From Clostridia bacterium (GTDB lineage: Bacteria > Bacillota > Clostridia > Peptostreptococcales > Anaerovoracaceae): a stretch of 40,976 bases of DNA. Made by a program: the position numbers and the translations under genes. The notes beneath the pieces were generated by a model. It had not been told where the DNA came from. It ran no database searches and worked only from the letters and a program-made list of their open reading frames with translations. Shown here piece by piece: positions 24,705-33,476 of the stretch (its first letter is position 1; every line of letters begins with the position of its first letter). Location of the stretch: assembly GCA_900754795.1 (NCBI GenBank), contig CAAEEA010000063.1, forward strand, positions 1-40,976. Reading direction: 5' to 3'.

Positions 24705-25680
24705 CTTTTTTAAGTCCCTTAACGGCTCTGAGTATCTCTCTCTCAACCAGAGCTTCAGCCTCGCTTAACGGTCTTCTGATCGTACATCCGGCGGCTTTTA
24801 CATGTCCGCCGCCGCCCAGTCTTCTGGCTATATCTTCAACGTTGCCAAAGCGTTTGGCTCTGAGGCTGACTCTTATATTCTCAGGTCCGTATTCTTTCAG
24901 TACCGCGGAATACTCAACTCCGCTTATTGAACGCAGATCCTGAGCCAGACCCTCGCTTTCATCCATATCAGCTCCCGTTTTTCTGAGCATATCCTGTGTA
25001 ACCGTTACCATTGCTCCCGGACCGCCTCCTATGATCCGCAGGCTTTCCATGGCGGCCGATCTCAGTCTTATCTTTTCCACCCGCACGTTTTCGTACAGCT
25101 GTACGCTGACTTTGTTAAAATCGCATCCCCAGTCAAAGAGTTCCGCCGCTATCAGGTGGCTTTTTTTCTGGGTATTGGAATAAGTGAAATCACCTGTATC
25201 GGTGGCTATCGCGGCGTAAATGGCCTCGCCTATCAGCGGATCTTTGTCTACGCCAAGGTTTAACAGCAGTTCATAAACTATCTGCCCCGTAGCCGCTTCG
25301 CGGCTGTCCACATAATTATAATCACATGAAAATTTCTCAGTCATGTGGTGATCCGCACAGATGGTTACAGGCGCGGAAAAAAACTTTTCGGCTCTAAGCG
25401 GAAATCTTCCGGAGTCTGAACAGTCCAGGCATATGCAAACGTCCGGGTCTTTGATCACATTCTGATTCGTGGTGCAAAATCCTCTGTCCAAAAAACGCAG
25501 GTTCGCCGGAATTTCATCTTCCAGCAGTACCCACGCTTCTTTTCCTTTTTGCCTTAGTCCGGCGCAGAGAGCGGCGCATGAACCGACAGCATCCCCGTCA
25601 AGATTGACATGAGGAAATATCAGTATCTTTTCAGCGCCGTCCAGTACGCCGGCAATCGTCTTTAATGAATCGTTTTTCAT
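24697..25680 (-). CDS. nrnA: DHH-family nanoRNase / pAp phosphatase NrnA
   Basis: 327 residues with the DHH signature set: FPHVNLDGDAVGS, CLDCSDSGRF, CADHHMTEKF, and a C-terminal DHHA1 domain ending in GGGGHVKAAG. NrnA degrades 2-5 nt RNAs and converts 3'-phosphoadenosine 5'-phosphate to AMP. It sits between rbfA and truB as in many Firmicutes, only 3 bases after rbfA. The ATG at 25680 has only a weak ribosome binding site, so coupling to rbfA translation is likely. Confidence 0.93.
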   Translation of the reverse strand: MKNDSLKTIAGVLDGAEKILIFPHVNLDGDAVGSCAALCAGLRQKGKEAWVLLEDEIPANLRFLDRGFCTTNQNVIKDPDVCICLDCSDSGRFPLRAEKFFSAPVTICADHHMTEKFSCDYNYVDSREAATGQIVYELLLNLGVDKDPLIGEAIYAAIATDTGDFTYSNTQKKSHLIAAELFDWGCDFNKVSVQLYENVRVEKIRLRSAAMESLRIIGGGPGAMVTVTQDMLRKTGADMDESEGLAQDLRSISGVEYSAVLKEYGPENIRVSLRAKRFGNVEDIARRLGGGGHVKAAGCTIRRPLSEAEALVEREILRAVKGLKKDE

Positions 25681-25683
25681 AGC

Positions 25684-26100
25684 TTATTTCGCGGGCTCTT
25701 CCCCGCCTTCTTCTTCGTCTTTCTGATAGCTGTCAAAGTCCATGGAATCAAGTATGCTGTCAATATGTTCCCCGTATTCCATGGAGTGATCCATTTTGAA
25801 AATGAGCTGCGGCACGCGGCGCATCCTCACCTGACGGCCTATCTCATTGCGTATCAGGCCGGAAGCGCTGGAAAGACCCGCCAGTATCTCTTTTTCGCGC
25901 GCTTCTCTTTCTTCGGCGTTTGCGTTCATATCGAGAGAAGAAACATAGCATGTAGCGTAACTTCCGTCTGACGTCACTTCTACGCCTGATATGCTTATCA
26001 TTGATGACAGTCTCGGATCTTTGATCCGGTGAAGGAGCATATTGCTCACTATCCTGCGGATCTCTTCACCGAGCCTGCCCTGTCTGTATCCTTTTCCCAT
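25684..26100 (-). CDS. rbfA: 30S ribosome-binding factor A
   Basis: 138 residues with the KH-like RbfA fold. It begins GYRQGRLGEEIRRIVSNML and has the typical LSSMISISGVEVTSD and VRMRRVPQLIFKMD near the end, with an acidic C-terminal tail. It assists late 16S rRNA maturation and cold adaptation. It follows infB by 27 bases; AAAGG lies about 11 bases before the ATG. Confidence 0.94.
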   Translation of the reverse strand: MGKGYRQGRLGEEIRRIVSNMLLHRIKDPRLSSMISISGVEVTSDGSYATCYVSSLDMNANAEEREAREKEILAGLSSASGLIRNEIGRQVRMRRVPQLIFKMDHSMEYGEHIDSILDSMDFDSYQKDEEEGGEEPAK

Positions 26101-26127
26101 AGTAAATCTTTACCTTTCCGGCCGAAG

Positions 26128-28725
26128 CTATTTGCGCTCCACCTCGACCATATGGAAGCACTCTATCACGTCGCCGATCTTGACATCATTGTAATTTTCA
26201 ATGCCTATGCCGCATTCATATCCCTGATTTACTTCTTTTACGTCATCTTTGAACCTTCTCAGAGATGATATCTGTCCCTCATGTATGACTATACCGTCAC
26301 GCACAAGTCTGATCTCGGCATTTCTGATGACTTTTCCCTCCTGGATATAGGCTCCGGCGATTATGCCGACATTAGGTACTTTGAATGTCTCTCTTACTTC
26401 GGCTTTTCCGAGGACTTCTTCTTTGAATTCCGGATCCAGCATACCTTTCATGGCGTCTTCCACATCATTGATGATATCATATATGACTCTGTAAAGTCTG
26501 ATCTGGATCTTTTCACTGTCGGCGAAGCTCTGTACCGCCGTCGTCGGTCTTACGTTAAATCCGATGATTACCGATCCCGTGGTTCCGGCCAGCATAACGT
26601 CAGATTCCGTTATAGTTCCGACGCCTGTGTGAACGATATTGACGCGCACATTCTCGTTATTGAGTTTTTCAAGGGAAGTAACTATGGCTCCTATTGAACC
26701 CTGCACGTCGCCCTTGATTATCAGATTCAGGTCTTTTACCTGACCTTCCTGAATCTGACTGAACAGCTGCTCTAAAGTGGTGCTCGCGTTTCTTGCCAGG
26801 ATCTCTTCTCTGAGCTTTTCTTTTCTGTTCTCGGCGATCTCCCTGGCCAGCTTATCTTCCTTAACGGCGTTAAACTGGTCTCCGGCTTCAGGCACGTCGT
26901 TGAGTCCGAGGATTTCCACGGCTGTAGCCGGACCGGCTTTTCTGATAGTATCGCCTTTGAAGTTTGTCATGAGCCTTATCTTACCAGAACATGTACCGGC
27001 CACGATACTCATGCCTGTCTTCAGAGTTCCGTTGGTAACAAGAAGCGTGGCGACAGGACCCTTGTTCTTGTCGAGTCTCGCTTCAATGACAGATCCCATG
27101 GCGAGACGGTTCGGATTGGCTTTAAGCTCAAGTACTTCGGCCTGGAGGAGTATCATTTCAAGAAGGTTTACGATTCCCTCTCCGGTTTTGGCGGAAACAG
27201 GTACTGAAATAACATCTCCGCCCCAGTCTTCAACAAGCACGCCGCGTTCGGCCAGATCCTGTTTTACTCTGTCAGGATTTGCTCCCGGTTTATCCATCTT
27301 GTTAATAGCGACTATTATAGGGACTCCCGCTGCCTTGGCGTGATTTATTGATTCCACGGTCTGAGGCTTTACTGAGTCGTCTGCCGCAACCACCAGCACG
27401 GCGATATCCGTTATGTGAGCTCCTCTGGCTCTCATTGCCGTAAACGCTTCATGTCCCGGTGTATCGAGGAACACTATCTTATGACCGTTGATATTGACTT
27501 CGGACGCCCCTATGTGCTGAGTGATTCCGCCTGACTCAGAGGCAGTCACATTTGTCTTCCTTATGGCGTCAAGGAGCGAAGTCTTGCCGTGGTCTACATG
27601 ACCCATTACTGTTATTATCGGCGCTCTCGGCTTAAGATCCTCCTCTCTGTCTTCAAAGAGTTCCAGGCCTTCTTCCTCAACGGTTTCTTCAACCTTTGTA
27701 ACAGCTACGCTTATACCCAGCTCGTCGGCGAGTATCATTATAGTGTCTTCATCGATATTCTGGTTAATATTGGCCATTATACCCAGTCTCATCAGTCCCA
27801 TTATGACAGTAGATGTCGAAACGCCTGTCTGCTCACAGAAGCCGGCTACGGTTATCGGAGCCGTAATGGCGATCGTACCGGAAGGCAGTGTCTCCATTAT
27901 ATCTTCTTCCTCTGTCACCTGTGGCTTCGGCTTGTTGTGTTTCTTCGGCCGCGACTGTTTTTCCAGGGATCTCTGCTGGATTTTCTGTTTGTTTTTCTTG
28001 CCGCCGTTGTCAAGTTTCGCGAATTTGTTTCTCTCTTTGTCCTGATGCTGCATCTTTTCAGCACGCTTCTGGCTCTGTTTGTGGTTCATATCGCTTCCGG
28101 AAGACGGGGCAGGTCTCTGGTCTCTTTTTTCCTGCGGCCTTGACGGTCTGTCTCTGTCCGGACGCTGTGAACGGTCTCTGTCAGGTCTCTGAGGACGATC
28201 AGACTGGTCTTTTCTTCCTCTGCGCTGATCCTGACCGCGTTCCGGTCTGCTGACGCGCTCCTGCTTCTGATTTCTGCCGGTCTGTTCTTTTTTCTCAGGA
28301 GCTTTATCCCCTGAAGACACGGCAGCCTTTGGAGTCTCTACCGTCTTTGGAGTCTCTGCCGGTTTTGGAGTCTCTGCCGGTTTTGGAGTCTCTGCCGGTT
28401 TCGGAGCTTCAGTTTTTATCTGAGCAGTCTCCGCGGTCTTTTGTCCTCTTTCTGCCACTTCTTTAGGCACCACAGGCGTGCCTGCCGGTACCCTGCTTCT
28501 TCCTTCAAGTTCCTTATTTACCACCGGTTTACCCATAGGCGGCCGTTTAACAGGTTTATCCTGCGCCTGCTGTGGCTGCTGCCTTACCTGCTTCTGATGA
28601 TTCCTCACCTGTGGTTTAACCGCCGCTTTAACGGTCACTCTCGGTTGTTCTTCCTGCTGGCCTTCTGATTTTCTGGGCGTTGCCCTGACGATCTTTGTTT
28701 CTTTTGTATTGCTTTCCATAGCCAT
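26128..28725 (-). CDS. infB: Translation initiation factor IF-2
   Basis: 865 residues. A long charged N-terminal extension (about 1-275) is rich in Lys, Pro, Gln and Arg. The IF2_N helical domain follows (about 285-340), then the GTPase with GHVDHGKTSLLD, DTPGHEAF and NKMD, and the domains that bind fMet-tRNA at the C-terminus, ending in DVIECFHMVEVERK. The extension carries a PAETPK repeat encoded by an 18-base tandem repeat (about 28328-28409). The ATG has AGGAGG 6 bases upstream, and the gene follows ylxQ by 12 bases. Confidence 0.97.
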   Translation of the reverse strand: MAMESNTKETKIVRATPRKSEGQQEEQPRVTVKAAVKPQVRNHQKQVRQQPQQAQDKPVKRPPMGKPVVNKELEGRSRVPAGTPVVPKEVAERGQKTAETAQIKTEAPKPAETPKPAETPKPAETPKTVETPKAAVSSGDKAPEKKEQTGRNQKQERVSRPERGQDQRRGRKDQSDRPQRPDRDRSQRPDRDRPSRPQEKRDQRPAPSSGSDMNHKQSQKRAEKMQHQDKERNKFAKLDNGGKKNKQKIQQRSLEKQSRPKKHNKPKPQVTEEEDIMETLPSGTIAITAPITVAGFCEQTGVSTSTVIMGLMRLGIMANINQNIDEDTIMILADELGISVAVTKVEETVEEEGLELFEDREEDLKPRAPIITVMGHVDHGKTSLLDAIRKTNVTASESGGITQHIGASEVNINGHKIVFLDTPGHEAFTAMRARGAHITDIAVLVVAADDSVKPQTVESINHAKAAGVPIIVAINKMDKPGANPDRVKQDLAERGVLVEDWGGDVISVPVSAKTGEGIVNLLEMILLQAEVLELKANPNRLAMGSVIEARLDKNKGPVATLLVTNGTLKTGMSIVAGTCSGKIRLMTNFKGDTIRKAGPATAVEILGLNDVPEAGDQFNAVKEDKLAREIAENRKEKLREEILARNASTTLEQLFSQIQEGQVKDLNLIIKGDVQGSIGAIVTSLEKLNNENVRVNIVHTGVGTITESDVMLAGTTGSVIIGFNVRPTTAVQSFADSEKIQIRLYRVIYDIINDVEDAMKGMLDPEFKEEVLGKAEVRETFKVPNVGIIAGAYIQEGKVIRNAEIRLVRDGIVIHEGQISSLRRFKDDVKEVNQGYECGIGIENYNDVKIGDVIECFHMVEVERK
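28328..28409. repeat. 18-bp tandem repeat in infB
   Basis: About four copies of TTTGGAGTCTCTGCCGGT (plus strand) with small changes encode PAETPK-type hexapeptides in the disordered N-terminal part of IF-2. The two central copies are nearly identical, so copy number is likely to vary between strains. Confidence 0.85.
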
Positions 28726-28737
28726 AGAACACCTCCT

Positions 28738-29055
28738 CTATAAATATCCTTTTCGGATCAGTTCTTCTGAAATCGCTTTTGCAAGATTCTCATCAGTGAC
28801 GCCGAATATGGCGCTGTCTGTCTTTCCTGTCGCCTTTGACAGACTCTCTCTGCTTCCGTATACCGCGCACGGCACTTTTGCGGAAGCCGCGGCCCGCGTC
28901 ATTTTTTCTGATGATCCAAGCGCAAGATCTTCTGACAGTATCATCAGCTTTATCCTGCCTTTTTTCAACATGAATTCACATGTGTTACATCCGTTTACCA
29001 GGAGCCGGCCTCTGGCCGCGAGCCCCATGTATCTTAAAATCTTATCGTCAGTCAT
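28738..29055 (-). CDS. ylxQ: L7Ae-family ribosomal protein YlxQ
   Basis: 105 residues of the L7Ae/L30e/S12e/Gadd45 kink-turn RNA-binding fold: ILRYMGLAARGRLLVNGCNTC, LMILSEDLA, and VPCAVYGSRESLSKATGK. Its usual place is between ylxR and infB, as here. The ATG at 29055 is chosen because it overlaps the ylxR stop by 8 bases and matches the family length; longer readings run into ylxR. It presumably binds structured RNA; its exact role in ribosome biology is unclear. Confidence 0.9.
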   Translation of the reverse strand: MTDDKILRYMGLAARGRLLVNGCNTCEFMLKKGRIKLMILSEDLALGSSEKMTRAAASAKVPCAVYGSRESLSKATGKTDSAIFGVTDENLAKAISEELIRKGYL

Positions 29056-29326
29056 CTTTTTCAAGTTCTCTGAGCTGCATAAGGATCTCTTCCTTTTGTC
29101 CGTCGCTGATTGGTATACCCAGACTGCGTTCAAGAGCTTTTTTTCTGAAAGCTTTTTTCCAGCAGTCCTCGCTGTCCCGGCACAGATATACGCCTCTTCC
29201 TTTGGCTCTGCCCGTAGGATCAACAGATATCTTTCCCTCATATCCTGCTATCCTGATCAGCTGTTTTTTTTCTTTAGATTCCATACATCCGGCGCAGCGC
29301 CGCATTGGTATTTTTCGTTCTTTCAA
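29048..29326 (-). CDS. ylxR: YlxR (DUF448) RNA-binding protein
   Basis: 92 residues with the DUF448 signature PMRRCAGCMESKEKKQLIRI and GRAKGRGVYLC, plus a conserved C-terminal helix. Reported roles for this family include RNA binding and influence on RNase P or transcription. The start is TTG at 29324-29326, with GAGGTGG about 7 bases upstream. It lies 2 bases after the nusA stop and overlaps ylxQ. Confidence 0.9.
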   Translation of the reverse strand: MKERKIPMRRCAGCMESKEKKQLIRIAGYEGKISVDPTGRAKGRGVYLCRDSEDCWKKAFRKKALERSLGIPISDGQKEEILMQLRELEKDD

Positions 29327-29328
29327 GG

Positions 29329-30435
29329 CTATTCCACCTCTGTTATCTCAGGGATGTCATCAGCGGCTTCATTTGCGGCCGGCTCTTCTTCGTCCATAGC
29401 CTCATACTGACTGTGGCTCTTGATGTCTATCTTCCATCCGCTTACACGGGCTGCAAGGCGGACATTCTGACCCTCTTTACCGATGGCCAGTGAAAGCTGA
29501 TAGTCAGGCACTACCACCATGGCAGTCTTTTCGTTCTCTTCGTCTATGATGACTTCTTCCGCTCTGGCAGGGCTGAGAACGTTCGCGATGAGTTCTTTGG
29601 GATCGTCGCTCCAGGTGATGATGTCTATCTTCTCGCCGTGAAGCTCATCGACTATGGCCTGCACCCTCGATCCTCTCGTTCCAACGCAGGCTCCTACCGG
29701 ATCCACGTCCTCGTATTCCGTATATACGGCCATCTTTGTTCTGGAGCCGGCCTCTCTGGCTATGCCTCTTATCTCCACGGTACCGTCCTCTATCTCCGGA
29801 ACTTCCAGTTCAAAGAGCCTCTTTACAAGTCCCGGATGAGATCTTGAAAGGAATACCTGAGGTCCTTTGGTCGTCTTCTTTACGTCCATTATATAGACTT
29901 TGAGGCGGTCGTTTATCTTGTACCGTTCGCCCGGCACCTGCTCATTTACCGGCAGTATTCCTTCTGTTCTTCCAATATTGACAAACAGCGTTTCGTTGCT
30001 TATTCTCTGTACCGTTCCGGTTACGATCTCTCCCTGTCTGGTGATGAAATCGTCAAATATCATTCCTCTCTCGGCTTCTCTTATTCTCTGCACTACCACC
30101 TGCTTGGCAGTCTGAGCGGCGATCCTGCCGAAGTCTCTCGGAGTTACCTGATATTCCACAATGTCTCCGGCCTGATAGCGGTAGTCGATGTCTCTCGCCT
30201 CCTCAACTGAGATCTGAGTAAGCTCATCTTCTACTTCTTCCACTACGTCCATTCTCATGAGCACGGCGATGTCTCCTGTCTCTCTGCCAATGTCCACTCT
30301 CACATTCTGAGATGTGCCGTAGTTTTTTTTGTAAGCTGATACAAGAGCCTGCTCTATGGCTTCTATGAGCACATCTTTGGAAATATGACGCTCTTTTTCA
30401 AGATCATCAATAGCCTGAATAAATTCTTTGTTCAT
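29329..30435 (-). CDS. nusA: Transcription termination/antitermination factor NusA
   Basis: 368 residues: an N-terminal RNAP-binding domain (1 to about 125), S1 domain (about 135-200), then KH1 and KH2 (around VGACVGTRGSRVQAIVDEL and LAIGKEGQNVRLAARVSGW), ending in an acidic tail. It lacks the extra acidic repeats of enterobacterial NusA, as usual in Firmicutes. AAGGAGG lies 12 bases before the ATG. The gene follows rimP by 16 bases. Confidence 0.96.
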   Translation of the reverse strand: MNKEFIQAIDDLEKERHISKDVLIEAIEQALVSAYKKNYGTSQNVRVDIGRETGDIAVLMRMDVVEEVEDELTQISVEEARDIDYRYQAGDIVEYQVTPRDFGRIAAQTAKQVVVQRIREAERGMIFDDFITRQGEIVTGTVQRISNETLFVNIGRTEGILPVNEQVPGERYKINDRLKVYIMDVKKTTKGPQVFLSRSHPGLVKRLFELEVPEIEDGTVEIRGIAREAGSRTKMAVYTEYEDVDPVGACVGTRGSRVQAIVDELHGEKIDIITWSDDPKELIANVLSPARAEEVIIDEENEKTAMVVVPDYQLSLAIGKEGQNVRLAARVSGWKIDIKSHSQYEAMDEEEPAANEAADDIPEITEVE

Positions 30436-30451
30436 TTTTAGCTTAACCTCC

Positions 30452-30925
30452 TTAGAAAACTACGGCGAGGCGTGTAACCGCCACCTGATCCGCAGGAAAT
30501 CTCAATTCTTCTCTTTCTTCATTTTCTATGATGATAAAACCGTCTTCAAGGCCGCGCAGCGCGCCCTCAAAGTTCTTTTTTCCGTCCTCGGCGCGGTAAA
30601 GGCTTATCTGTACCTGCCGGCCTTTAAACCTTTCAAAATGTTCCGGCTCATAAAGCACTCTGTCAAGTCCCGGAGAAGATACCTCGAGGTAATAATTCTG
30701 TGATATGGGATCTTCTTCATCCAGCCTGTCGCTGAGAAAACGGCTGACGGTCTCGCAATCGTCCGTAGATACGTATCCCTCTCCATCCGCTTTGTCGATG
30801 TATACACGGAGAAACCAGTCCCGTCCTTCTTTGACGAATTCGCAGTGGTAAAATTCAAGACCGTTTTCCGTCAGAAAATCGCTCAGCATATCGCGGACCA
30901 TCGCGGTTATCTTCTTTTTTGCCAT
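30452..30925 (-). CDS. rimP: Ribosome maturation factor RimP
   Basis: 157 residues of the RimP/YlxS family, with FVKEGRDWFLRVYIDK, the conserved VSTDDCETVSRFLSDRLDEED and the YYLEVSSPGLDR motif. The C-terminal Sm-like domain includes the FIIIENEE segment. It is needed for 30S subunit maturation. It heads the translation operon. GAGGAG lies correctly before the ATG, and the leader contains a strong hairpin (30946-30970) between promoter and gene. Confidence 0.95.
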   Translation of the reverse strand: MAKKKITAMVRDMLSDFLTENGLEFYHCEFVKEGRDWFLRVYIDKADGEGYVSTDDCETVSRFLSDRLDEEDPISQNYYLEVSSPGLDRVLYEPEHFERFKGRQVQISLYRAEDGKKNFEGALRGLEDGFIIIENEEREELRFPADQVAVTRLAVVF

Positions 30926-30945
30926 TATTTCTCCTCATCAAATTG

Positions 30946-30970
30946 AAAGAGTGGGTTTTGCCCACTCTTT
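30946..30970 (-). terminator. Hairpin before rimP (thiI terminator or rimP leader attenuator)
   Basis: A perfect 10-bp stem AAAGAGTGGG/CCCACTCTTT with a 5-base loop. On the minus strand only CAATTT follows, so the U tract is weak. It lies downstream of the thiI gene but also, if the promoter at 31002-31030 is real, inside the rimP leader, about 20 bases before the start codon. Confidence 0.5.
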
Positions 30971-31001
30971 AGTAATACCTTTTAGAATTAAATCCATATA
31001 C

Positions 31002-31030
31002 AGGATAGCACAGGATTCAAGGAAAATCAA
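31002..31030 (-). promoter_or_regulatory. Promoter of the rimP-nusA-infB operon
   Basis: On the minus strand: TTGATT (31025-31030), a 17-base spacer, TATCCT (31002-31007), 76 bases before the rimP ATG. Confidence 0.55.
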
Positions 31031-31081
31031 GGCTTTTTTGTTATTTTACACCCAAAACGCCCTCATGTTTTCCGGAAGTGT

Positions 31082-32269
31082 TCAATTTATCGGCTCAACA
31101 GTCACCGTTTCTGCCGACTCTACGGCAGCTTCGATCAGAGCCTCGCAGTCCAGCCTGCTCTCGGAGTTGAGTATCCGGTCAAGCCGTGGTTTTGTAGTCG
31201 GATGCTTAGGAAGAAAGACAGTACAGCAGTCTTCATAAGGCTCTATGGACTTTTCATAAGTTCCGATCTGTCGTGCCTTTTCCATTATCTCTGTCTTGTC
31301 CATCGCGATCAGAGGCCTCATTACCGGCATTGAAACAGAAGCGTCTGTAACCACCAGAGCTTCTGCCGTCTGGCTTGCCACCTGTCCCAGATCCTCACCT
31401 GTTATCAGCATGAGACATCCGTTTTTTTCGGCAATCTTTTCGGCTATGCGCATCATAAATCGGCGAACCAGTATGGTTGTCTCTTCTTCCGGACAGTTAG
31501 TCACTATCTGCTCCTGTATGGGAAGGAGGTTTATTACGTGCATCTTGAAGCTCCCGCAATAAGAAGCGAGGATGCCCGCCAGTTCTCCTACTTTTTGCCT
31601 CGCCCTTGGGCTGGTGTAAGGATAAGAGTGAAAATGAACAGCTTCTATCATCATGCCGCGTTTTGCCATCATCCACGCGGCGACCGGGCTGTCTATGCCT
31701 CCCGAAAGGAGTATGAGACCGCGTCCGTTGGTACCCAGCGGCAGGCCTCCGAATCCGTTGACCTTGCTTTCATATATGTAAGCTCTGTCGTTTCTCACGT
31801 CTACGTGGAGGAGTACATCCGGTTCATGCACATCTACTTTGAGCACTTTGCAGCCTATGAGGACCTTGGCTCCGATTATCCTGCCTATTTCAGGCGACTT
31901 GACCGGAAAGGTCTTGTCAGCTCTCTTTGCCTGCACTTTAAATGTCCTGACACCGCGGCTTTCTATCAGACCCGTCATGTATCCGACCGCCGCCTCGCCG
32001 ATAGCGTCAAGCTGAGGTTCGGCCTCGATAGCCTGACTCACCGAGTCAACACCGAACACTCTGGTAGTCTGCGTTATTATGTAACCGGGGTCGGTACTCT
32101 TTTCGGCGCGGATAAATATGAGCCCGTCTTTGCGTTTTACGCTCACGCCCCGGCAGCTTCTGAGATTGCGTCTGATCCTGTCTGCCAGCATCCGCTCAAA
32201 ATAAGGTTTATTCATCCCTTTGAGCGCTACTTCGCCGCATCTTACTATAAAAATATTCTGTTCGTTCAT
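31082..32269 (-). CDS. thiI: tRNA 4-thiouridine synthase ThiI
   Basis: 395 residues: an N-terminal ferredoxin-like and THUMP domain (VRCGEVALKGMNKPYFE, FKVQAKRADKTFP), then the PP-loop ATPase domain with LLSGGIDSPVAAWMM, GEDLGQVASQT and DCCTVFLPKHP. There is no C-terminal rhodanese domain, the usual short form in Firmicutes. It adenylates U8 of tRNA and inserts sulfur supplied by the desulfurase encoded 13 bases upstream. The ATG at 32269 is chosen because AGGAGA lies about 6 bases before it; the in-frame extension to 32503 overlaps the desulfurase gene. Confidence 0.95.
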   Translation of the reverse strand: MNEQNIFIVRCGEVALKGMNKPYFERMLADRIRRNLRSCRGVSVKRKDGLIFIRAEKSTDPGYIITQTTRVFGVDSVSQAIEAEPQLDAIGEAAVGYMTGLIESRGVRTFKVQAKRADKTFPVKSPEIGRIIGAKVLIGCKVLKVDVHEPDVLLHVDVRNDRAYIYESKVNGFGGLPLGTNGRGLILLSGGIDSPVAAWMMAKRGMMIEAVHFHSYPYTSPRARQKVGELAGILASYCGSFKMHVINLLPIQEQIVTNCPEEETTILVRRFMMRIAEKIAEKNGCLMLITGEDLGQVASQTAEALVVTDASVSMPVMRPLIAMDKTEIMEKARQIGTYEKSIEPYEDCCTVFLPKHPTTKPRLDRILNSESRLDCEALIEAAVESAETVTVEPIN

Positions 32270-32282
32270 GTATCTCTCCTGT

Positions 32283-33449
32283 CTATCTGAAACTGCCCAG
32301 TTTTCTGAACCTTGCGACGGCCTGTTTTGTCTTTTCCGTGACGTAGTCCATTTCTTCTTTTGTATTGAACTCGCTGAAGCTGAAACGTACCGCCCCTTCA
32401 ATCTCTCTGTCGGAAAGCCCCATGGCGTTAAGCACGTGGCTCTGTCCTTTTTTGTTGGAAGAACAGGCGGATCCCGTCGATACAAATATCCCGTCCTGTT
32501 CAAGGGTATGGAGCAGCACCTCGCCTCTTACGCCGATAAAAGAAACATTGAGAACGGACGGGCATGCGTCTTCCCCCAGAGGGCTGTTGATCACCAGATC
32601 TCCGATTTCCGACGTCAGTCCTTCAAGCAGTCTCTGCCTCGATTCTCTCATTGATCTCACGCGTTTTTCCCAACCGGAGACAAAAACATCGCACGCTTTG
32701 CCGAAGCCTGCTATTCCCGGAGTGTTTTCAGTTCCGGAGCGCATGTTTTTTTCCTGTCCCCCGCCGTACATAAACGGCGGTACCGTCAGTCCTCTCCGTA
32801 TGAAAAGCGCCCCCGTGCCTTTAGGCCCGTGTACCTTGTGACCGCTGACAGATATCATATCCACTCCGGCCGTAGGTATTCCCGTCTTGCCCAGCGCCTG
32901 TACGGCGTCGGTATGAAACAGTATGTCAGTCCCGTGCTCGCGGTTGAATTTTTCTTTAATATCTGCAATCTCGCCGACCGGCATTATCGTTCCCGTCTCG
33001 TTGTTGACAGTCATGACGGAAATCAGCGCCACATCTTCGGCGATCGAGGATTTCAGCGCTTCCATATCAGGACGGCAGTTCCGGTCAACTCCTATATATT
33101 CAACTTTCCACCCTTCTCTTTCCAGACGCCTTGCGGCCTCCAAAACCGCGGGATGTTCTACGGCTGTTGTTATTATCCTGCCGTGCCTCCGGCGGCGGGC
33201 GGAAGCGGCTCCGAAAAGCGCCGTATTATCGCTCTCCGTGCCTCCTGAAGTAAAGTATATCTCATCATCCTTTACCCCGAGGGCGGAAGCGACGGATTTT
33301 CTGGCTGATTTCACATATTTTTCCGCAGTCATCCCAAGAGTATGGAGTGAAGACGGATTGCCAAAATCATCTGAAAGCACTTTTATCATCGTTTCAGCTA
33401 CCTGATCGTAAGGTCTGGTCGTGGAACTGTTATCAAGGTAAACAAACAT
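32283..33449 (-). CDS. Cysteine desulfurase (NifS/IscS family) dedicated to ThiI
   Basis: A 388-residue pyridoxal-phosphate enzyme that removes sulfur from cysteine to give alanine and a protein persulfide. It begins YLDNSSTTRP and has the PLP lysine in SGHKVHGPKGTGAL, TAAVEHPA with the cofactor-stacking His, and the active-site cysteine in STGSACSS. No iscU or iscR lies nearby. Its neighbour thiI suggests it is the NifZ-type desulfurase that feeds tRNA thiolation. GAAAGGA lies before the ATG. It follows the MATE gene by 27 bases. Confidence 0.94.
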   Translation of the reverse strand: MFVYLDNSSTTRPYDQVAETMIKVLSDDFGNPSSLHTLGMTAEKYVKSARKSVASALGVKDDEIYFTSGGTESDNTALFGAASARRRRHGRIITTAVEHPAVLEAARRLEREGWKVEYIGVDRNCRPDMEALKSSIAEDVALISVMTVNNETGTIMPVGEIADIKEKFNREHGTDILFHTDAVQALGKTGIPTAGVDMISVSGHKVHGPKGTGALFIRRGLTVPPFMYGGGQEKNMRSGTENTPGIAGFGKACDVFVSGWEKRVRSMRESRQRLLEGLTSEIGDLVINSPLGEDACPSVLNVSFIGVRGEVLLHTLEQDGIFVSTGSACSSNKKGQSHVLNAMGLSDREIEGAVRFSFSEFNTKEEMDYVTEKTKQAVARFRKLGSFR

Positions 33450-33476
33450 TTTTTTCCTTTCTGTGCAAAACAGATA

